A stretch of DNA of 64,000 bases, taken from contig CAIQWD010000016.1 in NCBI GenBank assembly GCA_903875445.1, positions 62,001 to 126,000 of the forward strand, written 5' to 3'. Below, one piece after another: positions 50,653-59,968 of the stretch (positions are counted from its first letter, which is position 1; each line of letters starts with the position of its first letter). The position numbers and the translations under genes were made by a program. Below the pieces are notes generated by a model. That model saw only the letters and a program-made list of their open reading frames with translations. It made no database searches and was not told where the DNA came from. The stretch comes from an uncultured delta proteobacterium (GTDB lineage: Bacteria; Desulfobacterota; Desulfobulbia; Desulfobulbales; Desulfocapsaceae).

Positions 50653-51519
50653 CTATTCTTGGAAATAATTTTCTGCCAACAGTCTTTTGGCCCGGTTGAC
50701 GGCAATCCGGTTGCTGAGACCGAATTCCGGCGCACTGTCCAGCGGGAAGGCCAAAACCTCCTGCAGCAGGCGGTCATGCAGCTCACGGTTCATGGTCATC
50801 CTGGCCAGGGTCGCGGCATAGGTGCTCTGGGTAAGAAGAAACCGCCTTTTGGAGATGGCCAGAGCTTTTTCAAAGTGGCCGGCACTGAGATCAGGTCTGC
50901 CACCGAGCATCTCCGGTTTGGCGGCATAATAGGCCCCGAAGAAGAGATGAATGCTGCCGCCCTGGAAAGATTCGTCGAGTTCCAGGAGTCTGGCCATGAT
51001 CTTTTCGATCAGGACGATATCGGCGATCGCTTCCGGGGAGCCTTTCTGGCGTAGAACCCAGGTCAACCAACCGGAGGCTCCCCAAAATACCTCGGGAACA
51101 TCGCCGGCCGCAAGTTTTGCAAGATTTTTATCAAACCCGAAATCGCCTCCTTTGCTGTCAAGAGGCAACAAGGGCCGGAGGAGTCTTTGTCCGTAATACC
51201 GGGCCTTGGCAGCCATGGCGTCGATTCGTTGGTTGGTGCCGCCGCATTCTTCGAGAGCGGTGGCATAGGCGCTGTAGGATTCTGTTGCGATCAACAGAAG
51301 GTCTTGGCTTTCAGGGGAAGAGACGAGCATACTGTCAAGCATCAGCAGGTAGGCGGGGGCGCCTTCGCAGACCAACTCTATGTCCTGCTGTTGCTGGAGG
51401 TTGCCGATGGCCGGCTTTATCACCGTGCCGGTAATGAGGCTTGCACAGGAGGATAAACCGCAGCAAAGACAAACAAGCCCGACAAGGGGCAAGAACGATG
51501 GAAATGGTCGGGCGGACAT
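50653..51519 (-). CDS. TRAP transporter T-component lipoprotein (TatT family)
   Basis: A 288-residue lipoprotein with lipobox LSSC (Cys25), first gene of the TRAP operon. Its helical body has TPR-like repeats (for example GAYYAAKPEMLGGRPDLSAGHFEKALAIS) and the family-typical end LSNRIAVNRAKRLLAENY. In Treponema, TatT forms a trimer with hydrophobic channels and docks the binding protein TatP; it is thought to pass on hydrophobic ligands. The start at 51519 has GGGAG eight bases upstream and puts the signal peptide at the N-terminus; the longer open frame from 51633 does not. Confidence 0.85.
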   Translation of the reverse strand: MSARPFPSFLPLVGLVCLCCGLSSCASLITGTVIKPAIGNLQQQQDIELVCEGAPAYLLMLDSMLVSSPESQDLLLIATESYSAYATALEECGGTNQRIDAMAAKARYYGQRLLRPLLPLDSKGGDFGFDKNLAKLAAGDVPEVFWGASGWLTWVLRQKGSPEAIADIVLIEKIMARLLELDESFQGGSIHLFFGAYYAAKPEMLGGRPDLSAGHFEKALAISKRRFLLTQSTYAATLARMTMNRELHDRLLQEVLAFPLDSAPEFGLSNRIAVNRAKRLLAENYFQE

Positions 51520-51566
51520 AGTGATCTCCCTTTGACAGGGCCGGTTATTGGGTAAACCAAGAAGAA

Positions 51567-51600
51567 GCCCATTGCCGATAGGGTCGTATCGGCAATGGGC
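51567..51600 (-). terminator. Hairpin after the Cys/Met-repeat lipoprotein gene
   Basis: A perfect 14-bp stem GCCCATTGCCGATA / TATCGGCAATGGGC with a six-base loop, 17 bases after the stop of the lipoprotein gene. The following - strand sequence TTCTTCTTGG is only moderately T-rich. Confidence 0.65.
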
Positions 51601-51616
51601 AATGGCTGAAAACCCT

Positions 51617-52411
51617 TTACTGTTGTGGTGCAAGAGTCTTGGGAACAGCTTGGTTCATTGCGTCAATGGCTTTTTGAGTGGCAACGACCAGCTGCTTGGT
51701 TACCAGTACCATATCGTTGGTTGCCTCCGCCATTTTCTGCACTGCGGTGGCAAGATCATCTTCAGACTCTTCCACTATCCGGGCTTGTGCTGCTACTTGG
51801 TCGGATGCTTCGGTTTGCCGGGATGGTTCGAGGCCGGGATTATCCATCGGTACGGGTTGCATTGCAAAGACACGACCACAGGGCATCATTATAAAATCTT
51901 CCTCTTCTGCCGCCGGCCCTTTGTCACCCATCATCGGACACGGGGGAACTTGCTGTTTCAGGCAGGGGGCATTTGTCGGCACACCATGCTTTTCGAACAT
52001 GCAGCCACAGGGCATGACGACGATATTTTCTTCATCCGGCTGGGTCAGTTCGACGGCGCCCTGCCGCGCAGCCATCATCTTGCACGGTTTTTGTTGTTGC
52101 TCGATGGCCACTTCGTCGGCCTTTTGTTCCTCAACCACCTGGGGCTGTTGGCTGACCTCGGCTACCGGTTGAGAAGGTGGCACGGTGGCCAGTTGTACCG
52201 GTTGCCGGCTGTCAACGGCTGCAGCCACCGGTTGTTTGCCGGTTTCTTTCGCTGGCACCGCTTGTGTCGGTTGCTCCGGCTGGAGCGGTTTTTCAACACT
52301 GCTGTGAACTGCCTGCCCTTTTTTGTCTTCTGTTTTTTTGGAATTGTCCGGACCGCAACCATAAACAACAAGAAGATAACAGGTAATTAAGGCTATAAAA
52401 GCGTATTTCAT
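51617..52411 (-). CDS. Lipoprotein with a two-copy Cys/Met-rich repeat, unknown function
   Basis: A 264-residue lipoprotein (lipobox VYGC, Cys19). Residues 25-108 are a Pro/Gln/Val-rich disordered stretch. Two similar units follow: PCKMM...DEENIVVMPCGCMFEKHGVP (109-145) and PCPMM...EEDFIMMPCGRVFAMQPVP (157-188), that is PCxMM, about 20 variable residues with an acidic patch, then (I/V)(V/M)MPCGxxF and VP. The C-terminal 65 residues form a coiled-coil-like helix (EDDLATAVQKMAEATNDMVLVTKQLV). Closely spaced Cys and Met could bind a soft metal such as copper, or form disulfides. I know no family with this repeat. Ribosome site GGGGAG upstream. Confidence 0.65.
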   Translation of the reverse strand: MKYAFIALITCYLLVVYGCGPDNSKKTEDKKGQAVHSSVEKPLQPEQPTQAVPAKETGKQPVAAAVDSRQPVQLATVPPSQPVAEVSQQPQVVEEQKADEVAIEQQQKPCKMMAARQGAVELTQPDEENIVVMPCGCMFEKHGVPTNAPCLKQQVPPCPMMGDKGPAAEEEDFIMMPCGRVFAMQPVPMDNPGLEPSRQTEASDQVAAQARIVEESEDDLATAVQKMAEATNDMVLVTKQLVVATQKAIDAMNQAVPKTLAPQQ

Positions 52412-52499
52412 CGTTTCAATCTCCCCTTCAAAAATAATTCAAGTAAGGCACACTTTTCCTGGCGGGAAAAAATATCCGCCGAAAAAAGCTCGTGCCGAA

Positions 52500-53954
52500 C
52501 TACCTCGCGTGTCGGCGATGTTTTACCGGAAGAATCTTTAATTGTTCCCTATATTTAGCCACTGTTCTCCGGGCTATTTTGATATTTTTCTCGGCGAGTT
52601 TTTCGGAAATGACGTTATCGCTGAGGGGGTCATTCCTGTCTTCTTCCTGGATCATTTTTCTAATCAGGGTCTTGATCGATTCAGCGGCCATGTCGTCTTC
52701 ACCCTCGCGGGCAATGGCGGTTGAGAAGAAATACTTCAGTTCATAGATGCCCTGCGGGGTGTGCACATATTTATTGGAAGTGACCCGGCTGACCGTCGAT
52801 TCGTGCATCTCGATATCGTCGGCGACGTCTTTGAGGATAAGCGGTTTCAGATAGGCTGATCCGCGTTCGAAGAAGTCGTACTGAAAGCGGAGAATACTCT
52901 CCATGACCTTATAGATGGTGCGCTGTCGCTGATACAGCGACTTGATAAACCAGTCGGCGTTTTTCAGTTTGTCCTGAATGTACTGGCGAGACTCCTTGGC
53001 GAGGTTTTTTTCATTTTTCAGCATCTCCTGATACAGCGACGACAGTTTCAGGCGGGGAATGTCGTCGTCGTTCAATTGGATGACATATTCCTCATCTACT
53101 TTGCGAACATAGACATCCGGAACGACGTAGTTGGTGATGTCGGTGGCGTAGGGCAGACCGGGAAACGGGGTCAGTTCGGCGATGATATAATTGATGGCCC
53201 GTTCCAGCTCCGGCTTTTTCCGCCCGGTTTCCTTGGCAAGGGCTTTGTAGTTGCGGGTCTCCAAGAGCGGCAGGTGGTGCAGGACGATCTCTGCGGCAAG
53301 GCTGTCCTTCTTGCCGAGACGTTCCAGCTGCAGATAGAGGGATTCGCTGACATTGCGCGCACCGATGCCCGGCGGGTCGAGTTCCTGGATGACCTCGAGA
53401 AGATATTCGGCATCGTCACGTTCACATCCTGTCTCGGCAATGACTCTCTCCAGTTCTACCTCAAGAAAACCGTAGCGGTTGAGGTTACCGACAATAAACT
53501 GGGCGATTTCCCACTCCTTGGCATCCAGGTTGCTGTGTGCCAGCTGCCAGTGCAGGTAGGCTGAAAGTCCTGGTTTTTCGGAGATAAAATCAAATTGCGA
53601 GGGGGCGTCGGCGGGAGGGGTTTCGTGGGCAAAAGAGAAATTGGAGTCAAAATTGTTGGCGTAGTCTTCCCAGTTAATTTCCGCCAAACCTTCCGAAACC
53701 TTTACCGTTTCGGTAATGTCCGGTTCCATGGGAATGGATTTTTCCTCAATTGTTGAGGACAGGGAAAAATGGGTCTCAAGGCTTTCCGGGGTTGTAAGAT
53801 CTTCTTCAAGCGCCGGATTCTGTTCTATTTCCGCCTGGAGGGCGTCGGAGAGCTCAAGCCTGTTCAATTGCAGGAGTTTTATGGCCTGTCGCAACTGCTG
53901 CGTCATCACCAGTTTCTGAGTGAGCTTAAGCTGTTGTCTGAGTTCGAGGGCCAT
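52500..53954 (-). CDS. rpoN: RNA polymerase sigma-54 factor
   Basis: A 484-residue sigma factor that needs AAA+ enhancer-binding proteins to open promoters of the -24/-12 type. The N-terminal activator-interacting region is LRQQLKLTQKLVMTQQLRQAIKLLQL, the core-binding and HTH regions follow, and the RpoN box ARRTVAKYRE is intact near the C-terminus. It starts six bases after lptB, an arrangement common in Proteobacteria. The usual downstream hpf and ptsN genes are missing; a lipoprotein gene is there instead. Confidence 0.97.
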   Translation of the reverse strand: MALELRQQLKLTQKLVMTQQLRQAIKLLQLNRLELSDALQAEIEQNPALEEDLTTPESLETHFSLSSTIEEKSIPMEPDITETVKVSEGLAEINWEDYANNFDSNFSFAHETPPADAPSQFDFISEKPGLSAYLHWQLAHSNLDAKEWEIAQFIVGNLNRYGFLEVELERVIAETGCERDDAEYLLEVIQELDPPGIGARNVSESLYLQLERLGKKDSLAAEIVLHHLPLLETRNYKALAKETGRKKPELERAINYIIAELTPFPGLPYATDITNYVVPDVYVRKVDEEYVIQLNDDDIPRLKLSSLYQEMLKNEKNLAKESRQYIQDKLKNADWFIKSLYQRQRTIYKVMESILRFQYDFFERGSAYLKPLILKDVADDIEMHESTVSRVTSNKYVHTPQGIYELKYFFSTAIAREGEDDMAAESIKTLIRKMIQEEDRNDPLSDNVISEKLAEKNIKIARRTVAKYREQLKILPVKHRRHAR

Positions 53955-53960
53955 AAAAAA

Positions 53961-54683
53961 TCACATGCGAAAGTTTTCCCCGAGATACATTTTCCGGGCG
54001 ACTTCACTCTCAATTATATCGTCGGCGACACCGCTGGTGAGCACCTGTCCTGCGTTCATGATATAGGCGAAGTCACAGACTTGCAAAGTTTCTCGGACGT
54101 TATGATCGGAAATAAGGATGCCCAGCCCTTTTTCTTTTAATTTAAAGATTATTTTTTGCAGCTCGATAACCGCAAGCGGGTCAATTCCGGCAAAGGGTTC
54201 ATCAAGGAGGATGAATTTTGGCCGGGTTGACAGGGCGCGCATGATCTCCACTCTCCGACGTTCCCCGCCGGAGAGTGCATGGCCTTTATTTTGGCGGAGA
54301 TGTTCAATCCCGAGGTCGTCCATCAGTTCGTCAATCCGGCTGTTGATCTCGTTTTTTGGGAGCCCCAGCGGCTCCAGAATAATTCGGACGTTTTCCTCCA
54401 CCGTTAGCTTTTTGAAGACCGATGGTTCCTGGGCCAGATAGGTAATGCCCTTGAGGGCTCTTTTATGAATGGGCAGGTTGGTTATCGTCTCTCCGGCCAA
54501 AAGGATATTTCCTCGGTCCGGGCGGATAAAGCCGGCAATACAGTAAAAGGTGGTTGTCTTACCGGCACCGTTTGGTCCGAGGAGGCCGACCACAACACCG
54601 GGTTGGACTTGCAGGCTTACGCCGTCGACAACCGTCCTGGTACCGTAGCGTTTAACAATGTTTCGTGTTTCAAGTATCGACAT
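53961..54683 (-). CDS. lptB: LPS export ABC transporter ATPase
   Basis: A 240-residue ATPase that powers LptFG and LptC to extract lipopolysaccharide from the inner membrane. Walker A GPNGAGKTT (about 35-43), the signature LSGGERRRVEIMRAL, Walker B FILLDEPFAGIDPLAV and the H-loop ISDHNVRET are all present. LptB proteins characteristically have FIRPDRGNILL and the closing YLGENFRM. It lies between lptA (9 bases) and rpoN (6 bases). Confidence 0.96.
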   Translation of the reverse strand: MSILETRNIVKRYGTRTVVDGVSLQVQPGVVVGLLGPNGAGKTTTFYCIAGFIRPDRGNILLAGETITNLPIHKRALKGITYLAQEPSVFKKLTVEENVRIILEPLGLPKNEINSRIDELMDDLGIEHLRQNKGHALSGGERRRVEIMRALSTRPKFILLDEPFAGIDPLAVIELQKIIFKLKEKGLGILISDHNVRETLQVCDFAYIMNAGQVLTSGVADDIIESEVARKMYLGENFRM

Positions 54684-54692
54684 GGGGTTGGG

Positions 54693-55277
54693 CTATTTCT
54701 GCAGGATGGTCATGTTGACCCGGGAAGGTTTTTTCTTACCGCCATCGGTTTGGCCAGCGGTGGTCGCCTTGCTGCCGCCGATGACTTCGGAACGGCCTTC
54801 ATCCAAATAATAAATGATCTTTTCGCCGCTGACCATATTCTGGCCCTGCCATGCTTTGGCGTTATCGGTAAGTATAACCTGTCTCTCTTTGGAGAGATAG
54901 TCCATTTTTTTGGAGGTCCCCAGCCATTCCCCCCGGGTGACTTCAACATTGCCGATACAGATCAATTTTTCCACCTGCTGGGTGCTTTTCTTTTCTACCT
55001 GCTGCGTCGGTTTCTTGTTGTCCTTCTGATTGCCTGTACCTTCCAGAGTTTTATAAAAAACAGTCATCTCGTCGGAACGAATGCGTACATCGCCCTGTTT
55101 GGCATCGACATCCCCAGTGAAAACAACCGTATTGCTCTTCTCGATGGAGGTCATGTGGTTGGCTTCGACCTGAATTGGGGCATCGGCAGCAGCAGGGGCG
55201 TCCACCACCTGGCCGTTGACTGCAAAAAAAACGATAAAGAGCATGCTGAACAACAATGATCGGTCACTTAATTTCAT
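54693..55277 (-). CDS. lptA: LPS transport periplasmic protein LptA (OstA-like)
   Basis: A 194-residue periplasmic protein that forms the bridge for lipopolysaccharide. After a signal peptide (1-29) comes the OstA-like jelly-roll sequence: PIQVEANHMTSIEKSNTVVFTGDVDAKQGDVRIRSDEMTVFY and LICIGNVEVTRGEWLGTSKKMDYLSKERQVILTDNAKAWQGQNMVSGEKIIYYLDEGRSEV. The start at 55277 has GGAGGG upstream. A direct repeat, QQVEKKSTQQVEK, interrupts the strands at about residue 95. lptC, which often precedes lptA, is absent here. Confidence 0.9.
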   Translation of the reverse strand: MKLSDRSLLFSMLFIVFFAVNGQVVDAPAAADAPIQVEANHMTSIEKSNTVVFTGDVDAKQGDVRIRSDEMTVFYKTLEGTGNQKDNKKPTQQVEKKSTQQVEKLICIGNVEVTRGEWLGTSKKMDYLSKERQVILTDNAKAWQGQNMVSGEKIIYYLDEGRSEVIGGSKATTAGQTDGGKKKPSRVNMTILQK

Positions 55278-55511
55278 CTTGACCCTCCATTTGTAGAGAT
55301 AATAGTCGTAGCCTGTGTTTTTACCGAGCCCATCGTAGCGTAAAGGTTCGCAAATGTAAAGCCATGGTATGGGGCGACAGAACAAAGAGTGCTTTACTTA
55401 CCGCATGTGAGCCAGTACAATACGGCCAGATTCCGGGCCTTGCAACGAGGCCTTAGTTGATTGAAATTACGATACAATATAAGGATTGAACGGGTGATAG
55501 GAAGAGTTGCC

Positions 55512-56414
55512 ATGGTAAAAACCGTCGAAGAGAGTATCGAAAAGGCCAAAGTGCTTATTGAAGCCTTGCCCTATATGCAGGAATTCAGACATAAAACCAT
55601 CGTCATAAAATATGGCGGCCATGCCATGGTCGATGAGCATCTGAAGAGACAGTTTGCCCTTGATGTCATTCTCCTCAAACAGATCGGCATCAATCCGGTC
55701 ATCGTCCATGGCGGTGGCCCGCAGATCAACAACCTGCTCGACCGCCTCGGGATAAAGCCCAGTTATGTCCAGGGGATGCGGGTCACCGACGGGGAAACCA
55801 TGGACGTGGTCGAGATGGTGCTCGTCGGCCAAGTGAACAAACAGATCGTCGGCCTGATCAACCATTGCGGCGGCAAGGCGGTCGGACTTTCCGGTCGGGA
55901 CGGAGATCTGGTCTGCGCTAAAAAACTCAAGGTGAAACGCAAAAAGGGCGACGAGGCGATGGACGAGGCCCCGCCGGAACTTATCGATGTCGGAAGGGTC
56001 GGACAGGTGACCAAGATCAATATCGGGGTGCTGGAAAGCCTCAGCCGCAACGATTTTATCCCGGTTATCGCCCCGGTCGGCGTGGGCGAAGATGGCCAGG
56101 CGTTCAATATCAATGCCGATCTGGTTGCCGGGGCTATCGCCGGGGCTCTGGCAGCGGAAAAAATGATCCTCCTGACCGATGTGCCCGGTGTGAAAAATAA
56201 GGTCGGTAATCTGATTTCCACCCTGCCCCGAAATGAACTGGAAGGGTTGATCGACGACGGCACCATCGCCGGCGGCATGATCCCCAAGGTGCGCTGCTGC
56301 GCAGAGGCCCTGCGCCGCGGCGTGGCCAAGACCTGTATCGTCGATGGCAGAGTGGAACATTCAATTTTGTTGGAAATGTTTACCCGGGAAGGGGTGGGAA
56401 CGGAGATATTTTGA
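55512..56414 (+). CDS. argB: Acetylglutamate kinase
   Basis: A 300-residue amino-acid kinase for the second step of arginine synthesis. KYGGHAMVD (about 32-40) and VHGGGPQIN (about 67-75) bind ATP and substrate, and [20 protein letters not shown] closes the fold in the style of ArgB. The N-terminal helix ([17 protein letters not shown]) is the type found in hexameric, arginine-inhibited enzymes, so feedback control is likely. Start ATG at 55512 with GGAAGAG upstream; a TTG at 55461 is less likely. Stop overlaps the argD start. Confidence 0.96.
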   Translation: MVKTVEESIEKAKVLIEALPYMQEFRHKTIVIKYGGHAMVDEHLKRQFALDVILLKQIGINPVIVHGGGPQINNLLDRLGIKPSYVQGMRVTDGETMDVVEMVLVGQVNKQIVGLINHCGGKAVGLSGRDGDLVCAKKLKVKRKKGDEAMDEAPPELIDVGRVGQVTKINIGVLESLSRNDFIPVIAPVGVGEDGQAFNINADLVAGAIAGALAAEKMILLTDVPGVKNKVGNLISTLPRNELEGLIDDGTIAGGMIPKVRCCAEALRRGVAKTCIVDGRVEHSILLEMFTREGVGTEIF

Positions 56415-57616
56415 TGGACAAGTGTAAAAACATGGAATGGAAGGAACGGGGAGACAAGGTATTTATCGGCACCTATGCCAGATATCCGGCGGCGATGATT
56501 AAAGGGGCCGGCTGTCGTCTCACCGATGCCGACGGTAAAGAATACCTCGACTTTTTGTCGGGCATCGCCGTCTGCGCCCTCGGCCACTGCCATCCACTGG
56601 TGACCGAGGCCATCCGGCGGCAGGCGGGTGAACTTGTTCACGTCTCCAACCTCTATTACACCGAACCGCAGATACGCCTTGGCGAACTGCTCACCGGCAA
56701 TTCCTTTGGAGAAAGGATTTTTCTTGCCAACAGCGGCGCCGAGGCCAACGAGGCGGCGATCAAGCTGGCGCGGATTTATTCCGGCGAAGGCCGCTATCAG
56801 GTGATCAGTCTTTCCGGCTCCTTCCACGGCCGAACCCTGGCCACCGTAGCGGCGACCGGTCAGCCGAAATTCCACAAAGGTTTCGAGCCATTGCCGGAAG
56901 GTTTTTTGCACGCCCCCTTCGGTGACCTTGCAGCTCTTGCGGCGATGATCACCGACCGTACCTGTGCGATTCTCTGCGAACCCCTGCAGGGCGAGGGCGG
57001 GGTACGGCCGCTTCCCCACGAATATCTCCAGGGAATTAAAAAATTATGCGATCAACACCGGCTGTTGCTCATTTTCGATGAGATTCAGACCGGGCTTGGG
57101 CGAACAGGCACCCTCTTTGCCTACGAGCAGTTAGGGATCACGCCGGATATCCTGACCATGGCCAAGGCCCTCGGCAACGGTCTACCGATCGGGGCGATGA
57201 TGACCCGCGCCGACATCGCCGCCGCCTTCACCCCCGGCAGCCACGCCTCCACCTTCGGCGGCAACCCGGTGGCTTCGGCCGCCGCTGTGGCGGTCCTTTC
57301 GGTCATGCTGGCCGATGGCTTTCTCCCCGAGGTGCAACGCAAAGGTGCCTATTTTCATGGGCAACTGGCACGACTCGCCGAGCGTTTTCCGGCTATTATC
57401 GGCTCGGTCCGAGGCATGGGCCTCTTGCTTGGTGCGGTGCTCACCGAACAGGGTGTAACGCATGGGCAAACGATTGTCACTAAGATGTTCGACCAGGGCT
57501 TTCTCATGAACTTTGCCGGCAATGTGGCTTTGCGTTTTGTCCCGCCGCTGATCGTTTCAACCGAAGAGATCGACACCCTCATTGCCGCCCTTGGCGAGGT
57601 GTTGGCCGAGCTTTAA
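56414..57616 (+). CDS. argD: Acetylornithine aminotransferase
   Basis: A 400-residue class III PLP aminotransferase that makes N-acetylornithine from the semialdehyde and glutamate. DFLSGIAVCALGHCHP, NSGAEANEAAIKLAR, FDEIQTGLGRTG and the PLP lysine in MAKALGNGLPIGAMM are diagnostic. The start ATG overlaps the argB TGA by one base, with GGAG upstream. The homologous succinyl-DAP transaminase of lysine synthesis is often the same enzyme. Confidence 0.95.
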   Translation: MDKCKNMEWKERGDKVFIGTYARYPAAMIKGAGCRLTDADGKEYLDFLSGIAVCALGHCHPLVTEAIRRQAGELVHVSNLYYTEPQIRLGELLTGNSFGERIFLANSGAEANEAAIKLARIYSGEGRYQVISLSGSFHGRTLATVAATGQPKFHKGFEPLPEGFLHAPFGDLAALAAMITDRTCAILCEPLQGEGGVRPLPHEYLQGIKKLCDQHRLLLIFDEIQTGLGRTGTLFAYEQLGITPDILTMAKALGNGLPIGAMMTRADIAAAFTPGSHASTFGGNPVASAAAVAVLSVMLADGFLPEVQRKGAYFHGQLARLAERFPAIIGSVRGMGLLLGAVLTEQGVTHGQTIVTKMFDQGFLMNFAGNVALRFVPPLIVSTEEIDTLIAALGEVLAEL

Positions 57617-57792
57617 AGGACGACTCAACGTGAAAAAAGCGGCAGAGCCAAAGAGATGCGGGGGAAATGTTTTGCAAATCACCTCTCTTTTATGTAATGA
57701 TAACATCTTTCTCCCCTGAATATGGCAGGTACGGACTGATGCGGGGAGGTAATTGAAGGGATTGTTCCCCACTTTGTTTAGAGGTGCACAGC

Positions 57793-58704
57793 GTGCCGAA
57801 GCATTTCAGATCATTACAGGAATTTACTAAATTAGAGTTGCTGGGTCTTATCGGCCGGGCAATCGAACTGAAAAAAGAGAAAAAGGTCGGCAAGATTCAT
57901 CAGCAATTGATGGGCAAAACTATCGGTCTAATTTTTGAAAAACCGTCGACCAGAACCCGCGTTTCCTTCGAGGCGGCCATGTACGGTCTCGGCGGGCAGG
58001 TGATTTTTCTGTCCGGTCGCGATACCCAGCTGGCCAGGTCGGAGCCGCTCAAGGATATGTCCCGGGTCATGTCCCGCTATGTCGACGGCATGGTGGTCCG
58101 GACCTTCGGTCAGGAGGTGGTCGAGGAACTGGCCGCCTACGCCACCGTTCCGGTGATCAATGCCCTGACCGATCTGCATCATCCCTGTCAGGTGCTGAGC
58201 GATATTATGACGGTCATCGAGAAAAAAGGACCGATAGAGCCCCTGCGCATCGCCTGGGTGGGGGATGGCAATAATATGGCCAATTCTTGGATACAGGCCG
58301 CCGGGATACTCGGTTTCGAACTGACCCTGGCTTGTCCGCAAGGCTACGAACCAGACCAGGAGATCCTGACAGAAAGTCGAAAAAGAGCGAGCAAGCCGAT
58401 CACCCTCATCGAGGATCCGGTGGCGGCGGTTCATGGCGCCGACGTCATCAACGTCGATGTCTGGGCCTCCATGGGCAAAGAGGACGAGCAGGAGGAAAGG
58501 CTGCGGGTTTTCAGCCGTTTCCAACTGAACCGTGAACTGCTCGCCAAAGCCCCGACCGACTGTGTGGTGCTGCATTGTCTGCCCGCCCATCGCGGCGAGG
58601 AGATAACCGACGAGGTTCTCGAATCGGCGCAGTGCATAGCCTTTGATCAGGCGGAAAATAAGATGCATATCCACAAGGCGATACTTGAAAGCCTGATCGG
58701 ATAA
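57793..58704 (+). CDS. argF: Ornithine carbamoyltransferase
   Basis: A 303-residue transferase making citrulline from ornithine and carbamoyl phosphate. Carbamoyl phosphate binding motif STRTRVSFEAAMYGLGG (about 50-66), HHPCQVLSD (about 130-138) and HCLPAHRGEEITDEVLES (about 260-277) are intact. GTG at 57793 is favoured because AGAGG lies eight bases before it; a GTG at 57784 is also in frame. A gap of 176 bases after argD may hold a second promoter but no clear signal is seen. Confidence 0.96.
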   Translation: MPKHFRSLQEFTKLELLGLIGRAIELKKEKKVGKIHQQLMGKTIGLIFEKPSTRTRVSFEAAMYGLGGQVIFLSGRDTQLARSEPLKDMSRVMSRYVDGMVVRTFGQEVVEELAAYATVPVINALTDLHHPCQVLSDIMTVIEKKGPIEPLRIAWVGDGNNMANSWIQAAGILGFELTLACPQGYEPDQEILTESRKRASKPITLIEDPVAAVHGADVINVDVWASMGKEDEQEERLRVFSRFQLNRELLAKAPTDCVVLHCLPAHRGEEITDEVLESAQCIAFDQAENKMHIHKAILESLIG

Positions 58705-58755
58705 AACTGTTCATTTTTTTGCAAGAGAAAGAATATTCTTTGTTGAGGTTTCTTT

Positions 58756-59961
58756 ATGAGTGTTAACAAGATTGTCCTCGCCTACTCCGGCGGTCTCGAT
58801 ACCTCGGTAATTCTGAAATGGCTGGCCGAGGAGTATAAATGTTCGGTCATTGCCTATTCCGCCGATATCGGCCAGGAAGAAGACTGGGATGCGGTGCGGA
58901 AAAAAGGTCTTGCCACCGGCGCCGAAAAAGTCATTGTCTCCGACCTGAAAAAGGTCTTTGTCGAAGAGTATATTTTCCCGGCCTTCCGTGCCAATGCCAT
59001 CTACGAAGGCTCGTATCTGCTCGGCACCTCGCTCGCCAGACCCCTCATCGCCAAGGAACAGGTGCGTATTGCCTTGGCCGAGGGCGCAGACGCAGTGAGT
59101 CATGGCGCAACCGGCAAAGGCAACGATCAGGTGCGCTTCGAACTGGGCTATATCGCCCTGGCCCCGAGCCTTAAGATCATTGCCCCCTGGCGGATCTGGA
59201 GTCTTAATTCGCGGCAGAAACTGGTGGAATTCGCTAAAGAACACAAGATCCCGGTACCGGTCACCAAGGAGAAGCCCTACAGCTCCGACGAGAATCTGCT
59301 GCATATCAGCTTTGAAGGCGGCATCCTTGAAGATCCCTGGAACGAACCGGACGAGGCGATGTTCAAATTGACCGTCGCCCCAGAAAAGGCGCCGGATATA
59401 CCGACCTACCTGGAGATCACCTTTGCCGGCGGCAATCCCGTGGCTCTGAACGGGGTCGCGATGGAACCGCTAGCCCTCTTCACCGAGCTTAACCGGCTCG
59501 GCGGGGCCAACGGAATCGGCCGCCTCGACCTGGTGGAAAACCGCTTTGTCGGTATGAAGTCACACGGCGTCTACGAGACCCCGGGGGGGGTCATCCTGCG
59601 TATCGCCCATCGTGATCTCGAAACCATCACCCTGGACCGCGAGGTCTTGCGTATCCGCGACTCTTTGACACCGCGCTATGCCGAATTGATTTACAACGGT
59701 TTCTGGTTCTCTCCGGAACGCGAGCTGTTGCAAAAGACCATGGATGAGACCCAGAAGACGGTGAGCGGCGTGGTCCGCCTGAAACTCTATAAGGGCAATT
59801 GCACTCCTGTGGGCCGCAAGTCCGAGCAGTCCCTGTACCAGGTGAATTTTGCCACCTTTGAAGAGGACAATGTTTACGACCAGGGCGATGCCACCGGATT
59901 CATCCGACTCCATGGTCTGCGTTTGAAGATCAATGCCCTGCAGGGCAGATGCAGCAAATAG
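58756..59961 (+). CDS. argG: Argininosuccinate synthase
   Basis: A 401-residue ligase that joins citrulline and aspartate with ATP. The N-terminal pyrophosphatase loop [15 protein letters not shown] (about 9-23), [14 protein letters not shown] and [14 protein letters not shown] are diagnostic of type 1 ArgG. It lies 51 bases after argF and seven before argH in the same operon. The ATG has TTGAGGTTTC upstream. Confidence 0.97.
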   Translation: MSVNKIVLAYSGGLDTSVILKWLAEEYKCSVIAYSADIGQEEDWDAVRKKGLATGAEKVIVSDLKKVFVEEYIFPAFRANAIYEGSYLLGTSLARPLIAKEQVRIALAEGADAVSHGATGKGNDQVRFELGYIALAPSLKIIAPWRIWSLNSRQKLVEFAKEHKIPVPVTKEKPYSSDENLLHISFEGGILEDPWNEPDEAMFKLTVAPEKAPDIPTYLEITFAGGNPVALNGVAMEPLALFTELNRLGGANGIGRLDLVENRFVGMKSHGVYETPGGVILRIAHRDLETITLDREVLRIRDSLTPRYAELIYNGFWFSPERELLQKTMDETQKTVSGVVRLKLYKGNCTPVGRKSEQSLYQVNFATFEEDNVYDQGDATGFIRLHGLRLKINALQGRCSK

Positions 59962-59968
59962 GACATCT

